From assembly GCF_014836775.1 (NCBI RefSeq), contig NZ_JACSQD010000004.1:115016-179015 (forward strand): a stretch of 64,000 nt of DNA, written 5' to 3'. This document shows, in pieces, positions 34,616 through 43,425 of the stretch. The stretch comes from Arthrobacter gallicola (GTDB lineage: Bacteria > Actinomycetota > Actinomycetes > Actinomycetales > Micrococcaceae). Within the stretch, counting starts at the first letter, position 1; the number at the start of each line of letters is the position of its first letter. The position numbers and the translations under genes were made by a program. A model generated the notes under the pieces. The model was not told where the DNA came from, made no database searches, and was given only the letters and a program-made list of their open reading frames with translations.

Positions 34616-34879
34616 TTACGCGGCCAGCAGGCGCCGGAGCCGGGCCTCATCGATCTGCCAGAAGTCACGCTGCACCCCATCGATCATCAGTACCGGGATC
34701 TCCTCCGCGAAGCGTTCCAAAAGGTCCCCTTCCTGCTCGATGGACCTTTCCTGCCAGGGAATTCCGAGGTCCTCAGAGACCCGGCCAAGGACCTCCCTGG
34801 CTTCTTCGCAGAGGTGGCAGCCGGGGCGGGTGAGCAGGAGAAGGTCGGGAACCGCACGGGCAGACTCGGGATCATTCAT
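34616..34879 (-). CDS. Glutaredoxin-like protein (DUF836 family)
   Basis: An 87-residue thioredoxin-fold protein with a Cys21-His-Leu-Cys24 active site in LLTRPGCHLCEEAREVL and the cis-Pro segment EEIPVLMIDG. The family is Rv0508-like (glutaredoxin-like). It probably uses mycothiol or a low-molecular-weight thiol for thiol exchange. It lies 133 bases upstream of rex on the same strand and may share its transcript. Confidence 0.88.
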   Translation of the reverse strand: MNDPESARAVPDLLLLTRPGCHLCEEAREVLGRVSEDLGIPWQERSIEQEGDLLERFAEEIPVLMIDGVQRDFWQIDEARLRRLLAA

Positions 34880-34946
34880 GAGAACAAAGATAGTCCCCTG
34901 CGCGGCACGTCCGCGCGTGGCATGTGTTTTTCAGTAGACTCAATGC

Positions 34947-35759
34947 ATGCCCCGTTCCCGTGCCGTCCGAGCCGCTGATTCACCGGCCGCGGCAGGTACG
35001 CCGGGAGAAGCAGCGTTTTTCGACGTCGACAACACCCTGATGCGCGGCGCCAGCCTGTTCCATGTGGCGCGCAAAATGTACCAGCGCCGGGTCTTCACTC
35101 TCCGCGAGGCCGCCGGTTTCGCCACCAAACAGCTGCGGTTTATGCTCCAGGGCGAGAACCTCAAGGACGTCCACAGCGTGCGCGACGCCGCCCTGGCCTT
35201 CGCGACCGGACTCGCGGCCGAGGACGTCCGGACGCTTGGCGAAGAGGTCTACGACGAGATGATCGTTTCCAAGATCTGGCCCGGAACCCGCGCCCTGACC
35301 GAACAGCACATGAAGGCCGGGCGCCCCGTCTGGCTGGTCACGGGAACACCCGTGGAGGTGGCGTCGGTGATCGCCAGCAGGCTGTCCCTGACCGGGGCGC
35401 TTGGCACGGTCAGCGAGGTGACCGACGGGCTCTACACCGGACGCCTGGTCGGCGAATTCCTGCACGGTCCGGCCAAAGCAGAGGGTGTCCGGCTGCTGGC
35501 GAGCCAGGAAGGGCTGGACCTCTCACGCTGCTGGGCCTACAGCGATTCCTTCAACGACGTTCCGCTCCTGTCCCTTGTTGGCCACCCCGTGGCCATCAAT
35601 CCCGATGCACGCCTGCGCCGGCACGCCCGCGAACACAACTGGCCGGTCTATGATTTCCGCTCGGGCCGCCGGGCCGCCACTTTCGGGCTGAAGACGGCAT
35701 CGGTGGCCGGAGCCGCGTACGGCCTGTGGCGGGGGTTTTCCTGGGTCCGTTCCCGCTGA
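34947..35759 (+). CDS. HAD-IB family hydrolase (SerB-like)
   Basis: Phosphatase of the haloacid dehalogenase superfamily, subfamily IB (270 residues). Motif I is FFDVDNTLMRG with Asp26 and Asp28; motif II is the Thr in WLVTGTP; motif III Lys lies in PAKAEGV; motif IV is YSDSFNDVPLL. The small cap domain between motifs I and II is helical. It resembles Rv0505c (SerB1-like), though phosphoserine phosphatase activity should not be assumed. A C-terminal hydrophobic segment (VAGAAYGLWRGFSWV) may touch the membrane. Confidence 0.88.
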   Translation: MPRSRAVRAADSPAAAGTPGEAAFFDVDNTLMRGASLFHVARKMYQRRVFTLREAAGFATKQLRFMLQGENLKDVHSVRDAALAFATGLAAEDVRTLGEEVYDEMIVSKIWPGTRALTEQHMKAGRPVWLVTGTPVEVASVIASRLSLTGALGTVSEVTDGLYTGRLVGEFLHGPAKAEGVRLLASQEGLDLSRCWAYSDSFNDVPLLSLVGHPVAINPDARLRRHAREHNWPVYDFRSGRRAATFGLKTASVAGAAYGLWRGFSWVRSR

Positions 35760-35827
35760 TGCGCCGCGCCCGCAGCCGGCACCGGAGCACCCGCCTCTGT
35801 CCTCGCTTCAGACGGCGTTAAAAAGCT

Positions 35828-35862
35828 GAAGCCCGCCTGATCCTTTTCGGATGGCGGGCTTC
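35828..35862 (-). terminator. Terminator of the bS22 gene
   Basis: A 10-bp stem (35828-35837 with 35853-35862) with an inner ATCC/GGAT stem, followed on the minus strand by AGCTTTTTAAC. Confidence 0.85.
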
Positions 35863-35880
35863 TGCGGCACTAAGAAGAAT

Positions 35881-35979
35881 CTACTTCTTATTACGGCGCT
35901 GGTGACGGGTCTTGCGAAGCAGCTTGCGGTGCTTCTTCTTGGCCATACGCTTGCGGCGCTTCTTAATAACTGAACCCAC
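35881..35979 (-). CDS. 30S ribosomal protein bS22 (AURKAIP1/COX24 type), 32 aa
   Basis: A very small, extremely basic protein, starting MGSVIKKRRKRMAKKKHRK and ending in Arg/Lys-rich sequence through RRNKK. This matches the actinobacterial bS22 subunit known from mycobacterial ribosomes (Rv0500B-like). It begins with GTG at 35979; GAGGA lies four bases upstream. It is too short for most gene finders. It has its own terminator downstream and lies near the BldC-type gene, as in M. tuberculosis (Rv0500A, Rv0500B). Confidence 0.93.
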   Translation of the reverse strand: MGSVIKKRRKRMAKKKHRKLLRKTRHQRRNKK

Positions 35980-36162
35980 AGAGTCCTCACAAACTGAAAT
36001 AGGAGCCATGCCGGTCCCGGGGCCGGAGGCCTAACGGCCCGCACAGCTTCGGTTCCGGCAGATACTAGCCATGATTGAAACGTTCCTTAACAGGGTACCG
36101 CCTCCGCGCTGCCATTCCGGACAGCGCCAGGGCGCACCCGCGGCCGGTTACAGCCGGCAGAC

Positions 36163-36375
36163 TCAGGCCGTGCCGGACTGGCGGTCGATCACGGCGTTGC
36201 GCAGAACCTGCTCCACCGCAGATTCCGGAACGCGGTAAGACCGTCCGAAACGGACTGCCGGAAGTTCTCCGGAATGTACCAGCCGGTAAACGGTCATCTT
36301 GGACACACGCATGACATCCGCAACCTCTGACACCGTCAGAAACCGCACGTCCGAGAAATTGCTCTCGTCTGCCAT
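36163..36375 (-). CDS. BldC/excisionase-type helix-turn-helix protein
   Basis: A 70-residue MerR-like winged-helix protein: RFLTVSEVADVMRVSKMTVYRLVHSGELPAVRFGRSYRVPESAVEQVL, the BldC/Xis-type DNA-binding domain with no effector domain. It starts MADESNFSD at ATG 36375, with GAAGGAA upstream. It corresponds to Rv0500A-like genes next to bS22. In Streptomyces BldC is a developmental regulator; the role here is unknown. Confidence 0.88.
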   Translation of the reverse strand: MADESNFSDVRFLTVSEVADVMRVSKMTVYRLVHSGELPAVRFGRSYRVPESAVEQVLRNAVIDRQSGTA

Positions 36376-36622
36376 TGATCTACTGTTCCTTCGTTCGGGA
36401 AGCAACCTGCGCCTGATATGACCACGGCCCGGAACTCCGCGGTCTGCGGTGTTCCCTGATCCGTTCGTCCTACAGCCGGCGGCGTGTCGCCTTGATGACC
36501 ATCTAGTGACCGTCTAGCACTCTACTCTAGTGGCCAGAGTAACCATAGTGGAAGTTTTCGCGCGTATTTGAGGCGCTCCGGACCCGATTAGCCGCCTCTT
36601 GCAGCGGGCCGGTTCCGGGTGC
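36376..36622. promoter_or_regulatory. Promoter region of the BldC-type gene with TCTAG cluster
   Basis: The 247-base gap between the DAHP synthase stop and the BldC-type gene. TCTAG occurs at 36502, 36513 and 36526, and TCTAGTGACC (36502-36511) recurs as TCTAGTGGCC (36526-36535). CTAG is scarce in high-GC DNA, so this may mark a binding site or the promoter. Confidence 0.35.
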
Positions 36623-37732
36623 TCAGGCTGCTGCGCCACGGACGGAACGCCGGCGGCGGGCAGCCCCGGCCAGGACGGCCAGGATCCCGGCCGAGGTGTC
36701 CCAATCCATGCACGCATCCGTAATACTCTGCCCGTAGGTCAGCGGACCGGGGCTGGCGCTGTCATGTGCCTGGGCGCCGCCCACCAGGAAGCTCTCCAGC
36801 ATGATGCCGGCTACCAGGTCCGCGCCGGTTGTTCCCGATTCAACCTGGGCCGCCAGTTCCAACGCCACCTGGGCCTGCCTGCGGTGGTCCTTGCCGCTGT
36901 TGGCGTGGCTGGCATCCACGATGACCCGGGGATTCAGGCCCTTGGCCGCCAGCGACGCCGACGCAGCCGCTACATGGCCGGCGTCGTAATTTGGTCCTGA
37001 GCTGCCCCCGCGGAGAATCAGGTGCGTGTCCGGGTTGCCCGCGGTGCCGACCATCGCTGCCCGCCCGCCGCCGTCGATCCCCAGGAAGGACTGCGGCGCA
37101 GAAGCTGCGGCACAGGCGTCCAGCGCGATCTGCAGCGACCCGTCGGTGCCGTTTTTGAAACCCACGGGCATGGACAGTCCGGAGACCAGCTGGCGGTGGA
37201 TCTGGCTTTCAGTGGTCCGCGCGCCGATCGCTCCCCAGCTGACCAGATCGGCGACGTACTGCGGGCTGATGGGTTCCAGGAATTCGGTCGCCGTCGGCAG
37301 GCCCAGTTCCCCGGCGGCGAGGAGGAAGCGGCGTGCAGCGTGGAGACCGCCGGCGATGTCGTGGCTGCCGTCCAGATGCGGATCATTGATGAGGCCCTTC
37401 CAGCCCACCGTGGTCCGCGGCTTTTCGAAGTAGGCCCGCAGCACCACCAGCAGGTCCTGGCGGTGTTCCCGGGCAGCCTCAGCGAGGCGGCGCGCGTAGT
37501 CCAGTCCGGCGTCGGGATCATGGATCGAGCAGGGGCCAACGATCACCAGGAGGCGGTCGTCGACGCCGTCGAGCACCGCGCGGATTTCATCGCGGCTTGA
37601 GCTGACGGCGGCGGCGAGTTCGTCCGAAAGCGGCAGCTCGGCCCGCAGGTCCGCGGGCGCCGGAAGCGGACGGAATTCGCTGACGCGCAGGTCGGAAGTG
37701 GATTTGGAATGCTGCGTGGTGGTGAGGTTCAT
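36623..37732 (-). CDS. 3-deoxy-7-phosphoheptulonate synthase (DAHP synthase, class I-alpha)
   Basis: First enzyme of aromatic amino acid synthesis: phosphoenolpyruvate plus erythrose 4-phosphate give DAHP. At 369 residues it matches AroF/AroG/AroH enzymes. Motifs are VIVGPCSIHDPD near residue 65, AYFEKPRTTVGWKGLINDP, GAIGARTTESQIHRQLVSGLSMPVGFKNGTDG, RGGSSGPNYD and VIVDASHANSGKDH. The start ATG at 37732 lies 118 bases past the stop of an aromatic-rich leader peptide, so expression is probably set by attenuation. Which aromatic amino acid inhibits the enzyme cannot be read by eye. Confidence 0.95.
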   Translation of the reverse strand: MNLTTTQHSKSTSDLRVSEFRPLPAPADLRAELPLSDELAAAVSSSRDEIRAVLDGVDDRLLVIVGPCSIHDPDAGLDYARRLAEAAREHRQDLLVVLRAYFEKPRTTVGWKGLINDPHLDGSHDIAGGLHAARRFLLAAGELGLPTATEFLEPISPQYVADLVSWGAIGARTTESQIHRQLVSGLSMPVGFKNGTDGSLQIALDACAAASAPQSFLGIDGGGRAAMVGTAGNPDTHLILRGGSSGPNYDAGHVAAASASLAAKGLNPRVIVDASHANSGKDHRRQAQVALELAAQVESGTTGADLVAGIMLESFLVGGAQAHDSASPGPLTYGQSITDACMDWDTSAGILAVLAGAARRRRSVRGAAA

Positions 37733-37754
37733 GGTCCCGTTATCCGTGTGTGAA

Positions 37755-37877
37755 CCGGCGGGAGTAGTCTTCAGAAACCCCGCCGGATATGGCGAAGGGC
37801 AAGGGATGAATCCCCTGCCCTGTTGGCTCTGAAGGTTGGCGTCAGCGAATTATCGCGCGGGCTCCTCCAGAGCCAAC
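37755..37877 (-). promoter_or_regulatory. Candidate transcription attenuator of DAHP synthase
   Basis: On the transcript, GTTGGCTCTG (37877 to 37868, inside the leader ORF) can pair with CAGAGCCAAC (37831 to 37822). The overlapping CTTCAGA (37834 to 37828) can instead pair with TCTGAAG (37775 to 37769). That last segment is the loop of a hairpin whose arms are 37786-37779 and 37762-37755 (8 bp). A further imperfect stem spans 37820-37797. The two pairings of the middle segment exclude each other, which is the logic of an attenuator. No T-tract follows the last hairpin. Confidence 0.6.
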
Positions 37878-37906
37878 GAAAAATACGCATACCAACGGTT
37901 AGTCAT
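37850..37906 (-). CDS. Leader peptide of the DAHP synthase gene, 18 aa
   Basis: Predicted peptide MTNRWYAYFSLALEEPAR. Residues 5-9 are Trp-Tyr-Ala-Tyr-Phe, so four of five consecutive codons are aromatic: a sensor for charged tRNA-Trp, tRNA-Tyr and tRNA-Phe. The ATG stands six bases after a -10 box and has no Shine-Dalgarno, so the peptide is probably translated from a leaderless message, as proposed for several actinobacterial amino-acid leader peptides. The codons after the aromatic run form one arm of the first RNA hairpin. It lies 117 bases upstream of the enzyme's ATG on the same strand. Confidence 0.8.
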   Translation of the reverse strand: MTNRWYAYFSLALEEPAR

Positions 37907-37912
37907 GGGTAG

Positions 37913-37941
37913 ACCGTAAGCCCCCAGCGCGCGCATGGCAA
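37913..37941 (-). promoter_or_regulatory. Promoter of the leader peptide-DAHP synthase unit
   Basis: TTGCCA (37941-37936) and TACGGT (37918-37913) are separated by 17 bases. The ATG of the leader peptide follows the -10 box by six bases, placing the transcription start at or next to the first codon. Confidence 0.65.
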
Positions 37942-38013
37942 GTTTCGTCCCTGGCCTTCGCTTTGTGACACCGGCCCGGCCGCTGGATGACGACGCCTGA
38001 CGACGCGCATGGT

Positions 38014-38064
38014 GCCGGCTTGGACCGGGGGCGGCTGGGCGCATTCCGGTCCCGCCCGGAATGG
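38014..38064. repeat. Direct repeat, left copy (partner 38431-38479)
   Basis: About 50 bases from GCCGGCTTGGACC to CGGAATGG recur nearly unchanged at 38431-38479, with small length differences. The two copies flank the 41-bp array. Confidence 0.8.
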
Positions 38065-38129
38065 TTTGCCTAGGCTGCATTCGCCGGAGGCGCGGTCCCG
38101 AGGGTTTACCTCCCGTTTGGAACGTGCCA

Positions 38130-38345
38130 GCCGTTCCGTGACGGGCTTCCCTCCGCTTTGGGAAAACCCAGCCGTTTTGTGACGGGCTTCCCTCCGCTTT
38201 GGGAAAACCCAGCCGTTTTGTGACGGGCCTCCCTCCGCTTTGGGAAAACCCAGCCGTTTTGTGACGGGCCTCCCTCCGCTTTGGGAAAAACCAGCCGCTT
38301 TGTGACGCGGTTTGCCTCCGTTCTGGGAAAACCCAGCCGTTTTGG
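38130..38345. repeat. 41-bp tandem repeat array, five full copies plus edges
   Basis: Copies start at 38130, 38171, 38212, 38253 and 38294, and a partial one at 38336. Degenerate sequence before 38130 looks like another half copy. The inner copies are nearly identical and the outer ones more diverged. Each unit carries GGGAAAACCC and CCGTTTTGTGACGG, both with small self-complementary arms. Confidence 0.92.
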
Positions 38346-38430
38346 ACTTTCCCTCCGGCGCGCGCTGGCAGGGATTTCCCAAACTGGTCGATTTGTCCCA
38401 AGCCGGAGGGTTTTCGCGGCCGCACTCGCA

Positions 38431-38479
38431 CCGGCTTGGACCGGGGCGGCTGGGCGCATTCCGGCCCTGCCGGGAATGG
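38431..38479. repeat. Direct repeat, right copy (partner 38014-38064)
   Basis: The right-hand copy of the roughly 50-bp repeat, on the lldD side of the 41-bp array. Confidence 0.8.
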
Positions 38480-38488
38480 ATCGGGCCG

Positions 38489-38604
38489 ATTCGCCGGACA
38501 CCAGCCTGGCGGGCGAGCGGGACGGAGCCGCCGGACGCTCGGTTCGATTCGCCGGACGCCCAGCCTCGCCGGCGGGAGGGACGGTGCCGCCGGACGCAAC
38601 ATGC
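38489..38604. repeat. 58-bp repeat, two copies
   Basis: ATTCGCCGGAC starts at 38489 and 38547. Each copy continues through an AGCCT..GGCGGG segment to GCCGCCGGACGC, with several substitutions between the copies. Confidence 0.75.
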
Positions 38605-38678
38605 CTTGTCACAGCCCCGCACGCGTCCGTAGGCTCAAAGGCACAGAGCAGCATGCTTCGAAAGGCAGTGTTATTCCC

Positions 38679-39959
38679 TTGACTTCCAAACCCCAGGCCC
38701 TGACCCGCCGGATCCCCCGCGTCCATGACCTTGCACCCTTGATGCAGTTCAAGAAACCGCAGCTGGGACCGGCAGCGAAACTAAAGCGGGCCAGTACCGT
38801 CTGGGATTTGAGGGACCTGGCCAAGCGGCGCACCCCCAAGGCCGCCTTCGATTACACCGATGGGGCGGCCGAGGCCGAAATCACCCTTCGGCGCGCACGG
38901 GAGGCCTTTGAGCAGCTGGAGTTCCGTCCCGGAGTCCTGCGCAACGTTTCATCCGTGGATCTCACCACGTCCGTGCTGGGGCGGGAATCTGCCCTGCCGT
39001 TTGGAATAGCTCCCACCGGCTTCACCCGGATGATGCAGTCCGAAGGTGAATACGCCGGTTCCCAGGCCGCGGCAGCAGCCGGGATTCCGTACACACTCTC
39101 CACTATGGGCACTGCCTCCATTGAGGACGTAGCCGCCGAGGCACCGGACGGGCGGAACTGGTTCCAGCTCTATCTGTGGACGGACCGGGACAAATCGCTG
39201 GAGCTGATCAACCGCGCCGCGGCCGCCGGGTTCGATACCCTGATGGTCACGGTGGACACCGCCGTCGCCGGTGAGCGGCTGCGGGACGTGCGCAACGGCA
39301 TGACAATCCCTCCGGCGCTGACCGTCCGAACCGTGCTGGACGCTTCCTACCGGCCGGCCTGGTGGTTCAACTTCCTCACCCATGAACCGCTGTCTTTCGC
39401 CACGCTCAACCGGTACTCCGGCACCGTGGCGGATCTGATCAACTCCATGTTCGATCCCACGCTGACCTTTGATGACCTGGCCTGGCTGCGCCGGGTATGG
39501 AAGGGAAACCTGGTGGTGAAGGGCATCCAGACACTGGAGGATGCACGCCGGGCTGTGGACCATGGCGCAGACGGCATCGTCCTGTCCAACCACGGGGGAC
39601 GGCAGCTCGACCGGGCGCCGATCCCGCTGCACCTGCTTCCGGTGGTGGCCGCTGAGCTCAAGGGGAAAACCAGCATCATCCTGGACACCGGCATCATGAG
39701 CGGCGGGGACATTGTTGCCGCGCTCGCCCTGGGCGCGGACTTTACGCTGATCGGCCGCGCCTACCTTTACGGTCTGATGGCCGGAGGCCGGGCGGGTGTG
39801 GACCGGACCATCCAGATCCTCTCCTCACAGGCCGCCCGGACCATGGCACTGATGGGCGTGGACCGGATTGCGGACCTAACTCCGGACCACGTCCGGCTGC
39901 TCTCCGCCTATTCCCCCGTAACAGCTGCTGCGGCCGAGCAGCAGCCGGTCCTGGGCTAG
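38679..39959 (+). CDS. lldD: FMN-dependent L-lactate dehydrogenase (quinone-linked)
   Basis: Alpha-hydroxy-acid oxidase family enzyme that oxidises L-lactate to pyruvate and reduces the quinone pool at the membrane. Motifs include [67 protein letters not shown], the active-site [13 protein letters not shown] and [18 protein letters not shown] with the FMN phosphate site [13 protein letters not shown]. The start is uncertain: TTG 38679 gives 426 residues and the expected [23 protein letters not shown]-terminus; GAAAGG lies 13 bases upstream. The frame upstream reads into the repeats and is not credible. Confidence 0.93.
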   Translation: MTSKPQALTRRIPRVHDLAPLMQFKKPQLGPAAKLKRASTVWDLRDLAKRRTPKAAFDYTDGAAEAEITLRRAREAFEQLEFRPGVLRNVSSVDLTTSVLGRESALPFGIAPTGFTRMMQSEGEYAGSQAAAAAGIPYTLSTMGTASIEDVAAEAPDGRNWFQLYLWTDRDKSLELINRAAAAGFDTLMVTVDTAVAGERLRDVRNGMTIPPALTVRTVLDASYRPAWWFNFLTHEPLSFATLNRYSGTVADLINSMFDPTLTFDDLAWLRRVWKGNLVVKGIQTLEDARRAVDHGADGIVLSNHGGRQLDRAPIPLHLLPVVAAELKGKTSIILDTGIMSGGDIVAALALGADFTLIGRAYLYGLMAGGRAGVDRTIQILSSQAARTMALMGVDRIADLTPDHVRLLSAYSPVTAAAAEQQPVLG

Positions 39960-39998
39960 GATCCGCCCGCCCCCCTGAAGGCAGGGGGCACAGCGCCA

Positions 39999-40042
39999 AG
40001 GCCCGGTGCCGGCGCCCGGAACGGGCTGCCTGCACCGGGCCT
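39999..40042 (+). terminator. Terminator of lldD
   Basis: A perfect 11-bp stem (39999-40009 with 40032-40042) followed by CTGTTT. A smaller hairpin (CCCCCT with AGGGGG, about 39970-39987) lies just before it. The position suits both lldD and the convergent gdhA. Confidence 0.7.
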
Positions 40043-40069
40043 CTGTTTGAGGTCACTAATCCAAAACGG

Positions 40070-42057
<1,988 letters not shown>

Positions 42058-42108
42058 TACCTTAGCCGCATATATTCCACTGACTGCTCAGGGCAGGGTT
42101 TCCGGCTC

Positions 42109-43323
42109 TCAGTCGAACCAGGGGTCCAACCCGTGCAGCGGAAATATTTCCTTGCGGGTAGCCATGACGGTCCGGTCGATCTCATCATTGGGGTCATAAC
42201 CAACCTCCCAGGAACGCCACCACACGTCGTCGCCGTCGCCCAGGACGGGCGGGGTTTCAATGCCGTGCCGTTCACGGACGTAGTCCCGCCAGCTGCGCGG
42301 CACCGGCGTCGTAACCGGCATGCGCGTGTTCGCCGCCACGGCCAGCAGCAGGCTCCAGGACCGGGGGACGACGCTGGCCACGTTGTACCCGCCGCCGCCC
42401 GTGGCCACCCACCGGCCGCCGCAGAACTGGTCTGCCAGCCCGGAGATGCTCAGGGCGGCCTGCCGCTGCGTCTCCACCGACAGCCGCAGATTCGAAAGCG
42501 GATCATCCCGGTGGCCGTCGCAGCCGTGCTGGCTGATGATCACCTCCGGTGCGAACGCGCCGGTGAGCTGCGGGACGATGGCGTGGAAGGCGCGCAGCCA
42601 GCCGGCGTCCGTGGTGCGCGCGGGGAGCGCCACGTTTACGGCCGTGCCGGCCGCATCCGGCCCGCCCGCTTCGTTCGCGAAACCGGTACCCGGGAAGAGC
42701 GTCAGCCCCGTCTCGTGCAGTGAAATCGTCATAACCCGCGGATCGTTCCAGAAGATCGACTGGGTTCCGTCGCCGTGGTGCGCATCAACATCGATGTACA
42801 GCACCCGGGAATAACCCGCCTCCAGGAACCGCGCAACGGCGGCAGCGGCGTCGTTGTAGATGCAGAACCCCGAGGCCTTTCCGGCCGCGGCATGGTGCAT
42901 TCCGCCGCTGAAGTTCACGGCGTGCAGGGCCTCACCGGAGAGCACCGCCTCCGCGGCGGCGAGGGAGCCGCCCACCAGCCGGGCACTGGCCTCATGCATG
43001 CCCTCGAACGCCGGATCGTCTTCCGTGCCCAGCCCCAGCGCCTCGTTGGAGCGGTCGGGGTTGCGGCTGATCTCCCGCACGGCGGCGATGTAGCCGGGCT
43101 CGTGCACCGTGGCGAGCTGGGTGTCTGCAGCGACGAAGGGCTCCCCCAGGCTGACCTGCGGCAGATCGAAAATTCCGAGTTCCTTCGCCAGTCTGGCGGT
43201 CAGGTCCAGCCGGAGCGGATTCATGGGATGACCGGGGCCAAAGTTGTAGGCCAGCAGTGACGCGTTCCACACAATGCGGGTGGGGACCGCGGGAAGGCTG
43301 AGCCCGGTACTCGTCATGGTCAC
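42109..43323 (-). CDS. acuC: Acetoin utilisation-type deacetylase (histone deacetylase family)
   Basis: Class I-like zinc deacetylase (404 residues). The AcuC hallmark GHPMNPLRL is near the N-terminus; the catalytic His pair lies in SGGMHHAAAGKASGFCIYND and the zinc ligands in YIDVDAHHGDG (Asp and His) and in the later QHGCDGHRDDPLSNL. In Bacillus AcuC deacetylates acetyl-CoA synthetase and supports acetoin/acetate use. In this window no acsA neighbour is present, so the target is open. The start lies about 100 bases from the divergent potassium transporter. Confidence 0.92.
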   Translation of the reverse strand: MTMTSTGLSLPAVPTRIVWNASLLAYNFGPGHPMNPLRLDLTARLAKELGIFDLPQVSLGEPFVAADTQLATVHEPGYIAAVREISRNPDRSNEALGLGTEDDPAFEGMHEASARLVGGSLAAAEAVLSGEALHAVNFSGGMHHAAAGKASGFCIYNDAAAAVARFLEAGYSRVLYIDVDAHHGDGTQSIFWNDPRVMTISLHETGLTLFPGTGFANEAGGPDAAGTAVNVALPARTTDAGWLRAFHAIVPQLTGAFAPEVIISQHGCDGHRDDPLSNLRLSVETQRQAALSISGLADQFCGGRWVATGGGGYNVASVVPRSWSLLLAVAANTRMPVTTPVPRSWRDYVRERHGIETPPVLGDGDDVWWRSWEVGYDPNDEIDRTVMATRKEIFPLHGLDPWFD

Positions 43324-43425
43324 AGGCTACGCGATCCTCTTCCGCGCCCGGCACCGCCGCCGGCAACGTTAAGTGGTTTACTACTCAGCAGGACCACAGC
43401 GCACAGAACTGGAATTTTTCGACCC

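Larger units (their letters stand above)
37942..38678. other. Repeat-built intergenic region without genes
   Basis: Between the DAHP synthase promoter and lldD. The long open frames seen here cross repeats whose period is not a multiple of three and are not convincing genes. It contains a 41-bp tandem array (38130-38345), a pair of roughly 50-bp direct repeats (38014-38064 and 38431-38479), a two-copy 58-bp repeat (38489-38604), and a 9-bp inverted repeat (38351-38359 with 38402-38410). Confidence 0.75.

Noticed and set aside
38541-38560. GGTTCGATTC resembling a tRNA T-loop
   Set aside because: It lies within the 58-bp repeat; there is no acceptor stem, anticodon arm or D-loop around it.
37850-38726. 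Long overlapping minus-strand frames of 200-250 codons across the repeat region
   Set aside because: They run through a 41-bp repeat whose period is not a multiple of three, so the same DNA is read in three frames with unrelated products. Only the short 3' end of one frame (37850-37906) is kept, as a leader peptide.
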